A stretch of DNA of 64,000 nucleotides from an uncultured Rubrobacteraceae bacterium. Its GTDB lineage: Bacteria > Actinomycetota > Rubrobacteria > Rubrobacterales > Rubrobacteraceae. Numbering within the stretch: position 1 is the stretch's first letter; every line of letters starts with the position of its first letter. The translations under genes were made by a program, and so were the position numbers. The stretch is from the NCBI GenBank assembly GCA_902806065.1, contig CADCVE010000060.1:24071-88070 (forward strand), read 5' to 3'. Below, in pieces: positions 10,065-18,310 of the stretch. Under the pieces are notes generated by a model. The model was not told the origin of the DNA. It did not search any database and saw only the letters and a list, made by a program, of their open reading frames with translations.

Positions 10065-10565
10065 TGATCTTTGTCCTCCAGCGTCTCCAAGAGTCTCCTC
10101 TGCTCGTAGACTGGATCCACCCTCTTGTCCTGAACGTTGCTCGATCCGACCGAACTCTCTACCTACTTATCGATCCTTCGTACGGAAACCTTTAATACCT
10201 TCTCTACACTACTCTCATACAAAGCCTCGCGAAATGAATCAACGTACTTATCGGAAGCCCTGCTGTGAAATAGCGCTCCAGGCGGTCGATCACCTGAAGT
10301 TCGCACCTCGTAGACTTCGTGTTTAGAAGGCATACGAGGCTAGTGTGCAAGACTGGTGCGATTGTAGAAAGAACAAAACACACCACGGTATCTCCTCTGT
10401 TAAAGCTGTGTTAATCCTATTCACGGTAACACTGTGGCAAGTCCGGGAAGGCAGGTCTGATCAGCCAGGGGGTTCGGCCAACGTACCGTTCCGGTGTCGG
10501 TTTACGTTTTTGGTTTGATCCAGGCCCAAAAAGCCAGTGGCCGGTCTGCTTCACTTCGCTACGAG
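10065..10565. other. Gene-free stretch of about 500 bases
   Basis: Lies between the start of the giant GGDEF/EAL gene and the 3' end of the TPR gene, both on the minus strand, so it should hold the promoter of the GGDEF/EAL gene. It is less GC-rich than the flanking genes. I found no convincing -35/-10 pair, repeat, RNA gene or conserved-looking short coding sequence; short open frames here look random. Confidence 0.5.
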
Positions 10566-11186
10566 CTAGACGCCCTTCTCCAACGTCTTTAGAGCCTCTT
10601 CGGCGGCGCGGCGCAGGCGGCGGTTGGAGTCGGACCTGAAGACGGCCTGCAGGTCCTCGCGAGCCCGGGTGTACTCTCCCACGGCTACGAGTACCGAGGC
10701 GCGGTTGTACAGGGCGATGCCGAGCTTCGGGTCTAGCTTTATGGCCGTATCGGTTGCCTCCAGCGCCGCGTGGAGGTCACCGCCGGAGGCGTCGAGGCTC
10801 GCGCCCAGGGCCGAGTAGTAGCGGGGGAGGGGGTTGCGGGCGATAAGTTGTTCGTAGATGGCGGCTGCACCCTCGTACTCTTCTTGGCGGAAGAGGACTC
10901 CGGCCCGGCGTTCTTCGGGGGCGGCCAGACGAGCCATGAGGACCGTCAGGATGGCGGCGCCCGCGAGGTAGATGAGGAGTACTGGCCCGGTACTTTCAAA
11001 GGGCGCCAGGCCCACGACGAACGGCAGCCCGAGGATGAAGACGCCGGTAGAGAGGAGTGGCAGGAGCCGCACGACAAACTCTCCGTAGGCCCGAACGCGC
11101 AAGAGGTCGCGGTTCTGTCGGCCGACGATAAACAGGAAAACGGCGAGGATCGCCAGCGCCGCGAGTGTTGGGTAGAAGAAGCTCAT
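10566..11186 (-). CDS. TPR-repeat membrane protein
   Basis: A 206-residue protein with three N-terminal hydrophobic segments (about residues 3-22, 38-60 and 68-88) followed by a cytosolic part with tetratricopeptide-like helices: LFRQEEYEGAAAIYEQLIARNPLPRYYSALG, then AALEATDTAIKLDPKLGIALYNRASVLVAVGEYTRA (several motif segments). TPR parts bind other proteins, so a scaffolding role at the membrane is inferred. It sits four bases after a paralogue of the same design (11191-11790), an evident tandem duplication and operon. The start is ATG 11186. No enzymatic motif is visible and I cannot name a partner. Confidence 0.7.
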   Translation of the reverse strand: MSFFYPTLAALAILAVFLFIVGRQNRDLLRVRAYGEFVVRLLPLLSTGVFILGLPFVVGLAPFESTGPVLLIYLAGAAILTVLMARLAAPEERRAGVLFRQEEYEGAAAIYEQLIARNPLPRYYSALGASLDASGGDLHAALEATDTAIKLDPKLGIALYNRASVLVAVGEYTRAREDLQAVFRSDSNRRLRRAAEEALKTLEKGV

Positions 11187-11190
11187 CCCC

Positions 11191-11790
11191 TCAGGACTCC
11201 TCCAGCATTCGACCGGCCGCGGTCCTGAAGCGGCGGGGGAGGTCGGCTTCGAGGGCTCGCTTCAGATCCTTCGAGGCCCGGCTCTTGCGGCCCATTTGGG
11301 TCAGGATCAGGGCGCGGTTATAGTAAGCGAGGCCGTACTTCGGGTCGATCTCCACCGCTCTCGTCGAGGCATCCACACCCTCCTGGTGCCGCTCCCCAGC
11401 TCCTAGAGCAGCCCCGAGAAATGCCCAGTAACGCGCCAGAGGCCGCCGTTCGACGAGCTTCTGGTAAAGGGTTGCGGCTTCCGCGAAATCTCTCTTGCGA
11501 AAAGCCCTGCTCGCCCGCCTCTCGTTCATGGGCACGGAGAAGAGGTTCGCGGCCATCAGGACGACGCCGAACGTACCTGCCCATACGTAAGGCGCCCAGA
11601 CCTCCTGCCGGTACTGCACGAGCGGCAGGGTGGCTGCCATGCCAAAGATCGCCGCGAACGGGAGCAACCGGCGCCCCAACTCACCCCAGGCCCTGGCCCG
11701 CACCAGGTCCCGGTTGCTCGAAAAGACCACCTGCCAGGTAAAGAACACCAGCAGGAAGGTCAGGATGACGGGTATTGCGGCCGAGCCCAA
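11191..11790 (-). CDS. TPR-repeat membrane protein, paralogue of the next gene
   Basis: A 199-residue protein built like its downstream neighbour: hydrophobic segments at about residues 4-22, 40-58 and 66-86, then TPR-like helices including FRKRDFAEAATLYQKLVERRPLARYW and ASTRAVEIDPKYGLAYYNRALILTQMG. The position of the second TPR (DPKxGxAxYNRA) is shared by both proteins, pointing to duplication. The start is TTG 11790 just after the stop of the DUF1802 gene at 11797, so the three minus-strand genes are probably one transcript. The start codon is uncertain because no clear ribosome binding site precedes it. Confidence 0.7.
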   Translation of the reverse strand: MGSAAIPVILTFLLVFFTWQVVFSSNRDLVRARAWGELGRRLLPFAAIFGMAATLPLVQYRQEVWAPYVWAGTFGVVLMAANLFSVPMNERRASRAFRKRDFAEAATLYQKLVERRPLARYWAFLGAALGAGERHQEGVDASTRAVEIDPKYGLAYYNRALILTQMGRKSRASKDLKRALEADLPRRFRTAAGRMLEES

Positions 11791-11796
11791 GGAAGA

Positions 11797-12411
11797 CTAC
11801 CCGGCCTGTCCCACCGGCGCGGCCGAGAGGTCCTCCAGCACCCCGACCACGGGCCGCACAAGCTCCTCGAAAGCCGCGTCATCGAGGGCAGGGCGGGAGT
11901 TAGCGGTCGAGACGCTCTGCGCTAGCTGGATCCAGCTCTTACACCCCCCATACTCCGCCCGGTACTCGAACTCCACCGGCTCCTCCAACAGGTACGTCCG
12001 CAAGACCAACACCGTCAACGGCTTTTTAGGACGCCACTTCAAACGGCTCTCCGCATACTCATGCTCCCACACGTGGTACGGGTCGAGCGCCTCCAACTCC
12101 TCGGCCTCCGAGACCTCGTAGGCCCCGCGTACCTCCGCGAAAGAGGTAAAGACCACCGGCCCATCGTCCCGCCTCTCGGGGATGGACCGCAAGAGGTCAT
12201 GATAGGCGGGCTTCAACTGCTCCCGCTTCTGATGCTCGTAGCTCTTGAAGAACAAAAAGCGTGCCTCGGGGACGGCGAACGCCTTCTCCCGAATGCCGCC
12301 CTTGCGCACCACGAGCGCCGTGTCACCCCTCTCCAGCGCCCTCACCGCGACCGCCCACTCCTTCAGCGCGTGCTCCAGCGAATGCTCTGGTAAATGCTGT
12401 AGAGAATCCAA
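11797..12411 (-). CDS. DUF1802 family protein
   Basis: About 204 residues. The N-terminal ALKEWAVAVRALERGDTALVVRKGGIREK (read in parts) followed by ARFLFFKSYEHQ and later VFTSFAEV and PLTVLVLRTYLL match my memory of DUF1802, a cytosolic family of unknown function found in cyanobacteria, Deinococcus and actinobacteria. The open frame continues upstream through the fumC gene on the other strand, but a TTG at 12411 has GAGAGGGA six bases before it and gives the family length, so I chose it. Divergent from fumC; the 80 bases between them hold an AT-rich stretch with TATAAT-like boxes on each strand. Function is not known. Confidence 0.75.
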   Translation of the reverse strand: MDSLQHLPEHSLEHALKEWAVAVRALERGDTALVVRKGGIREKAFAVPEARFLFFKSYEHQKREQLKPAYHDLLRSIPERRDDGPVVFTSFAEVRGAYEVSEAEELEALDPYHVWEHEYAESRLKWRPKKPLTVLVLRTYLLEEPVEFEYRAEYGGCKSWIQLAQSVSTANSRPALDDAAFEELVRPVVGVLEDLSAAPVGQAG

Positions 12412-12424
12412 AGATTTCCCTCTC

Positions 12425-12455
12425 GTATAATGCTGTTCGTTTTGGGGGATTATAT
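12425..12455. promoter_or_regulatory. Divergent -10 boxes between the DUF1802 gene and fumC
   Basis: TATAAT occurs on the plus strand at 12426-12431, about 60 bases before the fumC start, and on the minus strand at 12449-12454, about 40 bases before the DUF1802 start. Neither has a good -35 hexamer at the usual distance, so they are candidates only. Confidence 0.35.
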
Positions 12456-12490
12456 GACGCAAGTACACCCGCTTCGATAGGAGGCTCAAA

Positions 12491-13888
12491 ATGACCCAGC
12501 AAGAGACCCCGCATCGCACGGAACGTGACTCCATGGGTGAGGTCGAGGTTCCCCGCGACGCGCTCTTCGGCGCCCAGACGCGCCGCGCCCTCGATAACTT
12601 CCCCATTAGCGACCTGCGCAAGCCGCGCCGCTTCGTGCAGGCCGTCGGAGCTATAAAGCTGGAAGCCGCCAACGCGAACCATGAGCTAGGCCTCCTCGAC
12701 GAGGAGGTAAAGAACGCGATAGTGCAGGCCGCCGAAGAGGTAGTGGACGGCACTCTAGACAAACACTTCGTTCTCGACGTCTTCCAGACCGGCAGCGGCA
12801 CCTCGACGAACATGAACGCCAACGAGGTGATCTCCAACAGGGCCATCCAGATAACGGGCGGCGAGCTAGGCTCCAAGAGCCCCGTTCACCCCAACGACCA
12901 CGTCAACATGGGACAGTCCTCCAACGACGTCATCCCGACCGCCATCCACGTCGCCGCCCTGATCTCCATCAAAGAAGACCTCCTCCCCGCGCTGGAGAAG
13001 CTCCAGAAGGCACTGGAAGACAAGGCCCAAGAGTTCGACGGCGTCGTCAAGACCGGCCGGACGCACCTCCAGGACGCCACCCCGATCCGGCTCGGCCAGG
13101 AGTTCAAAGGCTACGCCGGCCAGATACAGCGCGGCATACAGCGCGTGAAGAAGGCCCAGGAGGATCTCAGCGAGGTCGCCCTCGGCGGCACCGCCGTCGG
13201 CACCGGGGTCAACACCCACCCCGAGTTCGCTGGCAAGGTCTGCGAGAAGCTCTCCGAACGCTTCGGCGTCGAGGTCCGGGAGACCGAGAACCACTTCCAG
13301 GCCCAGAGCGCGATGGACGGCGCCGTCTTCACGAGTGGCGCCCTGAAGACCGTCGCGGTCAGCCTGATGAAGATAGCCAACGACATCCGCTGGCTCGGGG
13401 CCGGACCGCGGGCAAACCTCGCCGAGATAGCGCTCCCCGAGGTCCAGCCCGGCTCATCCATCATGCCCGGTAAGGTCAACCCCGTTATCGCCGAGAGCGC
13501 CATGATGGTCGCCGCCCAGGTCATCGGCAACGACACCACCGTAGCCCTCGCCGGCCAGGGCGGCAACTTCGAGCTCAACACCATGCTCCCACTTATCGCC
13601 TACAACCTCTTGCAGTCCATCGAGATCCTTGGCAACGCCGCCGCCAACCTCGCCGACCAGACCGTCATCGGCCTGGAAGCCACCGAGCGCGGCCCTGAGC
13701 TAGTCGAAAACGGCCTCATGCTCGCCACCGCCCTCGCCCCCGAAGCCGGCTACGACAAGGCAGCCGAGATCGCCAAACAAGCCTTCAAGACCGGCAAGAC
13801 CATCCGCGAGGTAGCCCGTGAAGAGACCGATCTCTCCGAAGAAGAACTCGACGAGGCACTGGATGCCAAGAAGATGACGGGAAGGTAG
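12491..13888 (+). CDS. fumC: Fumarate hydratase, class II
   Basis: A 465-residue enzyme of the fumarase/aspartase superfamily that interconverts fumarate and malate in the citric acid cycle in the cytoplasm. Seen: TERDSMGEVEVP and QTRRALDNF at the N-terminus, the substrate-site TGSGTSTNMNANEVI, HPNDHVNMGQSSND with the general acid/base region, and the family signature GSSIMPGKVNP near residue 315. The fumC reading over aspartase is favoured by the HPNDHVN and RALDNFPIS segments. ATG 12491 has AGGAGG nine bases upstream. Monocistronic; a 14-base palindrome follows the stop. A decayed copy of its last 75 bases lies at about 14590-14673. Confidence 0.93.
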   Translation: MTQQETPHRTERDSMGEVEVPRDALFGAQTRRALDNFPISDLRKPRRFVQAVGAIKLEAANANHELGLLDEEVKNAIVQAAEEVVDGTLDKHFVLDVFQTGSGTSTNMNANEVISNRAIQITGGELGSKSPVHPNDHVNMGQSSNDVIPTAIHVAALISIKEDLLPALEKLQKALEDKAQEFDGVVKTGRTHLQDATPIRLGQEFKGYAGQIQRGIQRVKKAQEDLSEVALGGTAVGTGVNTHPEFAGKVCEKLSERFGVEVRETENHFQAQSAMDGAVFTSGALKTVAVSLMKIANDIRWLGAGPRANLAEIALPEVQPGSSIMPGKVNPVIAESAMMVAAQVIGNDTTVALAGQGGNFELNTMLPLIAYNLLQSIEILGNAAANLADQTVIGLEATERGPELVENGLMLATALAPEAGYDKAAEIAKQAFKTGKTIREVAREETDLSEEELDEALDAKKMTGR

Positions 13889-13900
13889 GAGGTAGAAACG

Positions 13901-13914
13901 GCCCTCCGGAGGGC
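13901..13914. terminator. Palindrome after fumC, possible terminator
   Basis: GCCCTCCGGAGGGC is a perfect 14-base palindrome 13 bases after the fumC stop. It could form a five-base-pair stem with a four-base loop, but there is no T run, so termination is only a suggestion. Confidence 0.3.
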
Positions 13915-13981
13915 GCGGGTATAAGAGGCACCGATGCTACAATGTCCGGAAGGCCGATGTGCCGCTGAGGGTGAGGTGTTT

Positions 13982-14533
13982 ATGGACGTTGTTCGTCAAC
14001 AGGTTACCGCCGAAGAGTTGCTTCGCACGCCCGACGACGGATTCCGGTATGAGCTCGTCGGGGGAGAGTTGCGCAAAATGACGCCAGCGGGCAACGTACA
14101 CGGGCGCATAGCGATGCGCGTTGCCTGGCCTCTGGCCCGGCATGTAGAAGAGAACCAGCTTGGCGTCGTGTATGCTGCCGAGACCGGCTTCAAACTTGCC
14201 CGCGACCCGGACACCGTACGCGCTCCAGACGTAGCTTTCGTAAGTCGTGCGCGTATCGAGGCGGTCGGCGAGGTAGAAGGGTATTGGCCGGGTGCGCCGG
14301 ACCTGGCAGTCGAGGTGATCTCACCCGGCGACAGCTACGTCGAAGTCGAGGAGAAGGTCTTCGACTGGCTGGAAGCCGGTACGAAGATGGTAGTCACCGT
14401 CAATCCCCGCAAACGCTCGGCAACCGTGTACCGGTCGCTAACTGATATCACCGTTCTGACCGCCTCAGACGTCCTAGACGGCGGCGACATCGTGCCCGAT
14501 TTTCGGCTCGCGGTCCAGGAGATATTCGAGTAG
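13982..14533 (+). CDS. Uma2 family (DUF820) nuclease-fold protein
   Basis: About 183 residues of the Uma2/DUF820 family, which has a PD-(D/E)XK restriction-endonuclease-like fold and unknown biological role. Seen: YELVGGELRKM near residue 20, ETGFKLARDPDTVRAPDVAFV near residue 65, then PGAPDLAVEVISPGDSYVEVEEKVFDWLEAG, where the Asp and the Glu-Val-Ile-Ser segment are the putative catalytic core, and a final VPDFRLAVQEIF. ATG 13982 has GGTGAGGTG before it; the frame is open further upstream but without a better start. These genes occur in many copies in cyanobacteria and some actinobacteria and often lie in accessory DNA, as here. Confidence 0.8.
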   Translation: MDVVRQQVTAEELLRTPDDGFRYELVGGELRKMTPAGNVHGRIAMRVAWPLARHVEENQLGVVYAAETGFKLARDPDTVRAPDVAFVSRARIEAVGEVEGYWPGAPDLAVEVISPGDSYVEVEEKVFDWLEAGTKMVVTVNPRKRSATVYRSLTDITVLTASDVLDGGDIVPDFRLAVQEIFE

Positions 14534-14589
14534 CTTATCTGGAGGCTAACACGTCTACGCTCCACGGTTGCCACCGAGATAACGGAAGA

Positions 14590-14717
14590 AGGCTTAAAAT
14601 CGACAAGACCATCCGTGAAGTAGCCCGCGAGCAGACCGACCTCTCCAAAGAAGAACTCGACAGGCTACTGGGATATCCACAATATGGTGGAGGTATGAGA
14701 TACGATTACTTTACCTA
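14590..14717 (+). pseudogene. Decayed copy of the 3' end of fumC
   Basis: From about 14600 to 14673 the DNA closely repeats fumC bases 13795-13868. It still reads DKTIREVAREQTDLSKEELD, against GKTIREVAREETDLSEEELD in the intact gene, and the frame then runs on into unrelated sequence to a TAG near 14715. Upstream the similarity fades with at least one small indel. Only the last ~25 codons are present, with no start, so it is a fragment, left either by a deletion of a second fumC-like gene or by partial duplication. Confidence 0.75.
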
Positions 14718-14745
14718 GTACTGACGACTATGTGGAGAATGCAGA

Positions 14746-14892
14746 ATGCACCTTGCCGAATTCTTGGCGAATGTTCCACCGGGGGTAGAAGAGCAGATAG
14801 AAGGATTGTTCAAAAGGCGTGAACTGGGTTTGGGTTTGCCCCGTTTGCACGGACTGTTTGCCTTTAAGCCACGGCACCTCCTCTCAGTCTAA
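14746..14892 (+). pseudogene. Short open frame running into the IS3 left end, probably a truncated gene
   Basis: The frame reads MHLAEFLANVPPGVEEQI and continues to about residue 28 in host DNA, then crosses into the left inverted repeat of the IS3 element and stops within it. The host part is amphipathic and looks coding; the rest is insertion sequence. No recognisable continuation exists to the right of the element. I do not recognise the family. Confidence 0.3.
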
Positions 14893-15751
14893 CCTCTTCG
14901 TACTCCGAGGGGCTGAGATGTCCCAGTGCGGAATGCCTCCTCCTGGTGTTGTAGAAGGTTTCGATGTACTCGAAGATCGCCGTCCTGGCTATCTGGCGGT
15001 TCGGCCATGAATGACGGTGGATCAGCTCTCTCTTCAAGGTCGAGATGAAGCTCTCGGCCATCGAGTTGTCATAGGCATCAGCCACAGATCCCATCGAAGG
15101 CAGAAGACCCTCTTCTCTAAGCCTGCCGCCGAACTCAACCGAAGTGTACTGACTACCCCGGTCCGAGTGGTGGTGGATCAGCCCAGGAGATGGCCGGCGA
15201 GTATAGATAGCCATGTTCAGGGCGTCCAGAACCAGATCGGTCTTCAGGTGGTTCGCCATGGACCAGCCGACGATCCTTCTGGAGTATGTGTCCAGGACGA
15301 ACGAGAGGTAGAGCCAGCCTTCCCAGGTTCTCACATACGTGATGTCCGCAACCCACAGCCGGTCCGGAGCTTCTGGAGTGAAGTTGCGCTTCACCAGGTC
15401 TGGAGCAGGAGGGGTGTGCTCGGTGCGTGAGCGGAGAGTGGTGCGAACCTTCTTCCTGCGACCACCACATCCGAACAGCCCGGATCGCCGCATCAGCCTC
15501 GCCACCCTCTTCCTGGCGCACCTTACTCCGAGCGTCCTAAGCTCAAAGTGGACCCTCGGCGCTCCGTAGGTCTGGCGACTGTCCGTGTGGATACGAGTGA
15601 TCTTCTCCGAAAGCACGGCGTCAGCCTGTGCCCGAGCCGAAGGTGGTCGGTCTTTCCACCCGTAGAAACCACTCTTTGAGACCTTCAAGATCCTGCACAT
15701 CGCACTTATCCGGTAGTGTGCCTTCTGCGCCTCCATGAATGTGTAGATCAC
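14864..15751 (-). CDS. IS3-family transposase OrfB (catalytic part)
   Basis: A 295-residue integrase-core protein. An HTH_21-like segment ([20 protein letters not shown]) is followed by the DDE catalytic domain: [17 protein letters not shown] with the first Asp, [12 protein letters not shown] with the second, and the Glu in [15 protein letters not shown]; it ends [14 protein letters not shown] as usual. It cuts and joins the IS ends. The frame is open upstream of the apparent GTG start back to a run of seven A on the coding strand (T7 at 15799-15805) inside orfA, so it is normally made as an OrfAB fusion by -1 frameshifting. All catalytic residues are present, so it may be active. Confidence 0.9.
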   Translation of the reverse strand: MIYTFMEAQKAHYRISAMCRILKVSKSGFYGWKDRPPSARAQADAVLSEKITRIHTDSRQTYGAPRVHFELRTLGVRCARKRVARLMRRSGLFGCGGRRKKVRTTLRSRTEHTPPAPDLVKRNFTPEAPDRLWVADITYVRTWEGWLYLSFVLDTYSRRIVGWSMANHLKTDLVLDALNMAIYTRRPSPGLIHHHSDRGSQYTSVEFGGRLREEGLLPSMGSVADAYDNSMAESFISTLKRELIHRHSWPNRQIARTAIFEYIETFYNTRRRHSALGHLSPSEYEEVRLRGGAVA

Positions 15752-16059
15752 CTGTGGCGGAGATGGAGGTTCTCCTCCCTGGCGAAGAAGGCTGCCGCTT
15801 TTTTTAGTATCTCACGCTCTTCTCTGAGAACCTTCACCTCACGACGAAGACGTCGCAACTCCTCTTTCTCTTCGGTGGTGAGTCCATCCCGCTCTCCAGC
15901 ATCGACCTCGGCTTGGTTAACCCACTTGCGCAGCGTCTCGGTGGATATATCCAGATCGCGAGCTATCTTCGAGACGGGATACTTCTCCTCGGAGGACCGA
16001 ACTAGCTGAACGGCTTCGTCCTTGAACTCAGGCGGATACAGCCTGCCTCTCTTGCCCAT
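15748..16059 (-). CDS. IS3-family transposase OrfA (DNA-binding part)
   Basis: A 103-residue helix-turn-helix protein with [19 protein letters not shown], then [16 protein letters not shown], then a leucine-zipper-like coiled coil ([21 protein letters not shown]) as in IS3 OrfA. The run of A residues at codons ending ILKK is the probable -1 slippery site; a shift there joins OrfB in a frame without stops. It binds the IS ends and, unfused, usually represses transposition. ATG 16059 is the start. Confidence 0.88.
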   Translation of the reverse strand: MGKRGRLYPPEFKDEAVQLVRSSEEKYPVSKIARDLDISTETLRKWVNQAEVDAGERDGLTTEEKEELRRLRREVKVLREEREILKKAAAFFAREENLHLRHR

Positions 16060-16128
16060 CTTCTTCGACCCCTTTCACAGAACCTGATCGCTTAACTCTG
16101 ATCGGTCCGCGAAAGCGGGTCAAACCCA

Positions 16129-16403
16129 CTCTCACGGCCTCATGAAGGATGGAGGCAGATGAGCTCTCGACCAGCTCGGCGTCGCTAACGTGGTACAGAA
16201 CATTTCCGAGGTGCATACTGCGTACTGGCTTGAGTGCCAGCGTGTCGCCGGCGCCCGAGGAGCACACGCTGGTGAGGTTCTTATTTACAGTCCCAGTTTA
16301 TGCAGCCTCACCTTGGCCCGGTCGAGGGAATGCGGTGAGGAATAACTTCCGGCGACTATCCGCTTCATGCTAGACTTCAAGGGCTTGTAGATAGGGAGAC
16401 ATC
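16129..16403. other. Region between the IS3 element and the toxin-antitoxin pair
   Basis: No gene is evident. Two overlapping open frames of 74-79 codons on opposite strands lack ribosome binding sites and recognisable motifs. This may be the remainder of the locus into which the IS inserted. Confidence 0.3.
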
Positions 16404-16628
16404 GTGACCAAGTTGGCAGATCGCATCACGGCAGATTCTGAGCAATGCGGAGGGCGTCCCTGCATCCGTGGCATGCGGATTCGAGTCAGCGACGTTCTGG
16501 ATCTTCTGGCAAACGGTCTCTCTCCTGAACAGATCCTCGAGGAGATGCCTGATCTCGAACTCGAAGATATTCGTGCGAGCTTGAGGTTTGCGAGCCGTCG
16601 GCTCGACCATCCTATCGTAGCTGCTTGA
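16404..16628 (+). CDS. DUF433 family antitoxin
   Basis: A 74-residue protein with the DUF433 pattern: RITADSEQCGGRPCIRGMRI, the VSDVLDLLANGLSPEQILEE helix-turn-helix-like part, and DLELEDIRASLRFASRR. DUF433 proteins are VapB-like antitoxins that bind both their toxin and their own promoter. It starts at GTG 16404 with GGGAG upstream and overlaps the following toxin gene. The start of the toxin within the stop region supports strict coupling and a type II toxin-antitoxin pair. Confidence 0.85.
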   Translation: MTKLADRITADSEQCGGRPCIRGMRIRVSDVLDLLANGLSPEQILEEMPDLELEDIRASLRFASRRLDHPIVAA

Positions 16629-16966
16629 TTGTTTGGATAGACGCGCAACTCTCTCCTTATCTGGCGCAGTGGATTTCGTCGGAGTTTGACGTCGAGGCGC
16701 TACCGGTTCGAGACCTTGGTTTGCGTGACGCCAAAGACCGCGAAATCTTTCCCGCCGCACGGGAAGCGGGCGCGGTTGTACTGACCAAGGACAGCGATTT
16801 TGTCCTTTTGCTAGAGCAGCTTGGTTCTCCTCCACAGATCCTATGGCTAACTATCGGCAACACCTCGAACGCGCATCTGAAGGAAGTCTTGTCGAGAAGT
16901 TTCGCCTCGGCGAAAGAACTCCTTCTACGTGGTGAGGCTTTAGTTGAAATCACGGAGCAAAGATAA
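16625..16966 (+). CDS. DUF5615 family PIN-like toxin
   Basis: A 113-residue PIN-like nuclease-fold protein: IVWIDAQLSPYLAQWI at the start has the first acidic residue, then REAGAVVLTKDSDFVLL with the acidic pair, and QILWLTIGNTSNAHL, as in Mut7-C/DUF5615 toxins. These are thought to cleave RNA. The start is TTG 16625, overlapping the antitoxin stop by four bases. Target RNA unknown. The pair sits between an IS element and unrelated genes, typical for a mobile toxin-antitoxin module. Confidence 0.82.
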   Translation: MIVWIDAQLSPYLAQWISSEFDVEALPVRDLGLRDAKDREIFPAAREAGAVVLTKDSDFVLLLEQLGSPPQILWLTIGNTSNAHLKEVLSRSFASAKELLLRGEALVEITEQR

Positions 16967-17046
16967 TCTGCATTGGAACTGGTCACTGTACGGAACGTGT
17001 TTGTACAATGAACCAGACGTACATTATGTGAAGGATAGATATAAAA

Positions 17047-17430
17047 GTGGTCCTCTCGTTCTCTCGCACGTTGCTGGGGTTGCTCTTCGTCGTGGCCGGT
17101 ACGCTGCATTTCCGTGTCCCCGAGGTCTACGAGCAGATCATGCCCCCTTATCTGCCGCTTCATCGAGAGTTGGTGTATCTGAGCGGTGCTTCAGAGATCG
17201 CGGGTGGTCTGGGGCTGCTCCCCAGGCGTACACGCCGCATCGCGGGGGGCGGCCTTATCTTGGTACTCATAGCAGTCTGGCCAGCCAACCTGCAGATGTT
17301 GCTCGACGCGCGCGCCGCCCAGCAACCCCTATGGTGGGTGGCCCTTCTATGGGCACGACTGCCGCTGCAGGTCGTACTCATCGCGTGGGTGTGGCGTGCC
17401 TCTAACTCGTCGAGTGAGCGCGAGCGTTAG
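17047..17430 (+). CDS. DoxX-like small membrane protein
   Basis: A 127-residue protein with four hydrophobic segments (about residues 5-22, 42-60, 64-85 and 95-115). The stretch AGTLHFRVPEVYEQIMPPYLP followed by LVYLSGASEIAGGLGLL is characteristic of the DoxX/DUF417-like group. DoxX relatives are linked to quinone or thiosulfate chemistry in some archaea, but most bacterial members are uncharacterised, so only a membrane location is claimed. GTG 17047 is the likely start. Single gene. Confidence 0.75.
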   Translation: MVLSFSRTLLGLLFVVAGTLHFRVPEVYEQIMPPYLPLHRELVYLSGASEIAGGLGLLPRRTRRIAGGGLILVLIAVWPANLQMLLDARAAQQPLWWVALLWARLPLQVVLIAWVWRASNSSSERER

Positions 17431-17472
17431 CCGGATGGGCTATCGGGATCACTGACGTTCGCCCGGGATGGA

Positions 17473-18051
17473 TCAAGCTTCGTCTCTGGTCTTCCGGGCC
17501 AGGTGTTCGAGGAGAGTCTTGCGATTCTTGTGCTCCTGTTCGTAGGATCGGAGCCTCTGTAGGTCTCTCTCGGAGAGGCCCTCTAGCGCGTCCTTTACCT
17601 CCTCGACGCTCATGTCATCGTAGCCCTCGATGGGCTGACCGCCCCCCGACGTCTCCTTACGAGCCGCTTTGGCGGCGTCCGTGTTCTCGACGTACTGTTC
17701 GCCCTCCTTCGAGCCCTCGCGCTTCTTTTGCTCCGTCGCCTCCCTCTCTTCGGGGCTCAGTCTCTCCCAGGCTTCCTTTGGCAGATAACGCTTCGTCTCG
17801 CCGCCCTCGCGGGCCCGTGATTCGCCTTCCCGGGTCTGCCACTCTTCTTCGGTCCACTGCTCCAAATGCTTCTGGTCTTCATCCTTCTCGCCCTTATAGC
17901 CCCCACCCGCCTTCTCGTATTCGTTGACCAGGAGCTGTGACTTGCGGGCCGACCACTGTCCGGGCTTACCGCCTTTATCGGAGGCCTTTATGTCTTCCTT
18001 GATCCTCTCCCGAAGCTCGGGGTCCGTGTACTTCTCTTCCTTTTTCGCCAC
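17473..18051 (-). CDS. DUF5872 domain protein, hydrophilic
   Basis: About 192 very hydrophilic residues. The N-terminal TDPELRERIKEDIKASDKGG and PGQWSARKSQLLVNEYEKAGGGY, then WTEEEWQTREG and RYLPKEAWERLSPEER, are the DUF5872 pattern as I remember it, often found in proteins of stress-resistant bacteria. The C-terminal third has the SVEEVKDALEGLSERDLQRLRSYEQEHKNR segment, resembling Rho-N or SAP-like helices. I start it at GTG 18051, preceded by GAGGAG; the open frame runs further upstream without reason. Its function is unknown; nucleic-acid binding is only a guess from charge and the last helices. Confidence 0.7.
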   Translation of the reverse strand: MAKKEEKYTDPELRERIKEDIKASDKGGKPGQWSARKSQLLVNEYEKAGGGYKGEKDEDQKHLEQWTEEEWQTREGESRAREGGETKRYLPKEAWERLSPEEREATEQKKREGSKEGEQYVENTDAAKAARKETSGGGQPIEGYDDMSVEEVKDALEGLSERDLQRLRSYEQEHKNRKTLLEHLARKTRDEA

Positions 18052-18081
18052 TTGAAGCTCCTCTCGTAGTTTCGGTTCCGG

Positions 18082-18131
18082 CACGCTCGCCGAAGATAGC
18101 CGGAAGGTCGAGATGTCGCTGTCGTAGCCTT
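18082..18131. repeat. Copy of a ~44-base repeat shared with 19779-19826
   Basis: CGCTCGCCGAAGATAGCCG followed by a near match over AGGTCGAG..TGT.GCTGTCGTAGC occurs here and at about 19782-19826, where it lies directly after a methyltransferase 3' fragment. It is not coding in any evident way. Confidence 0.6.
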
Positions 18132-18310
18132 TACGAACCGGACTCGGATGTAACGTACCTATGATCTGCGCTTCTCCGGCACGCCAGGTCAGGAGCCGGA
18201 GATACAACCGGCGCTGGGCCAACACTCGGCCGCTCGCGCCCTGCTCACTGAACTACGTGCAAATATCGTGCCTCGTAACCCGGGCCTCAAGCGTATAGGG
18301 TCTGGAAAAC

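Larger units (their letters stand above)
14831..16128 (-). mobile_element. IS3-family insertion sequence, about 1.3 kb
   Basis: Contains orfA and orfB of an IS3 transposase and is bounded by imperfect inverted repeats: TGGGTTTGCCCCG at 14831 and, as the complement of the right end at 16128, TGGGTTTGACCCG; over about 24 bases some 20 match. The length of about 1298 bases is normal. I see no matching target-site duplication on the two sides, so either the ends are a few bases off or the flanks changed after insertion. Confidence 0.85.

Noticed and set aside
16149..16373. 74-codon plus-strand frame after the IS3 element
   Set aside because: No ribosome binding site, motif or coding-like composition.
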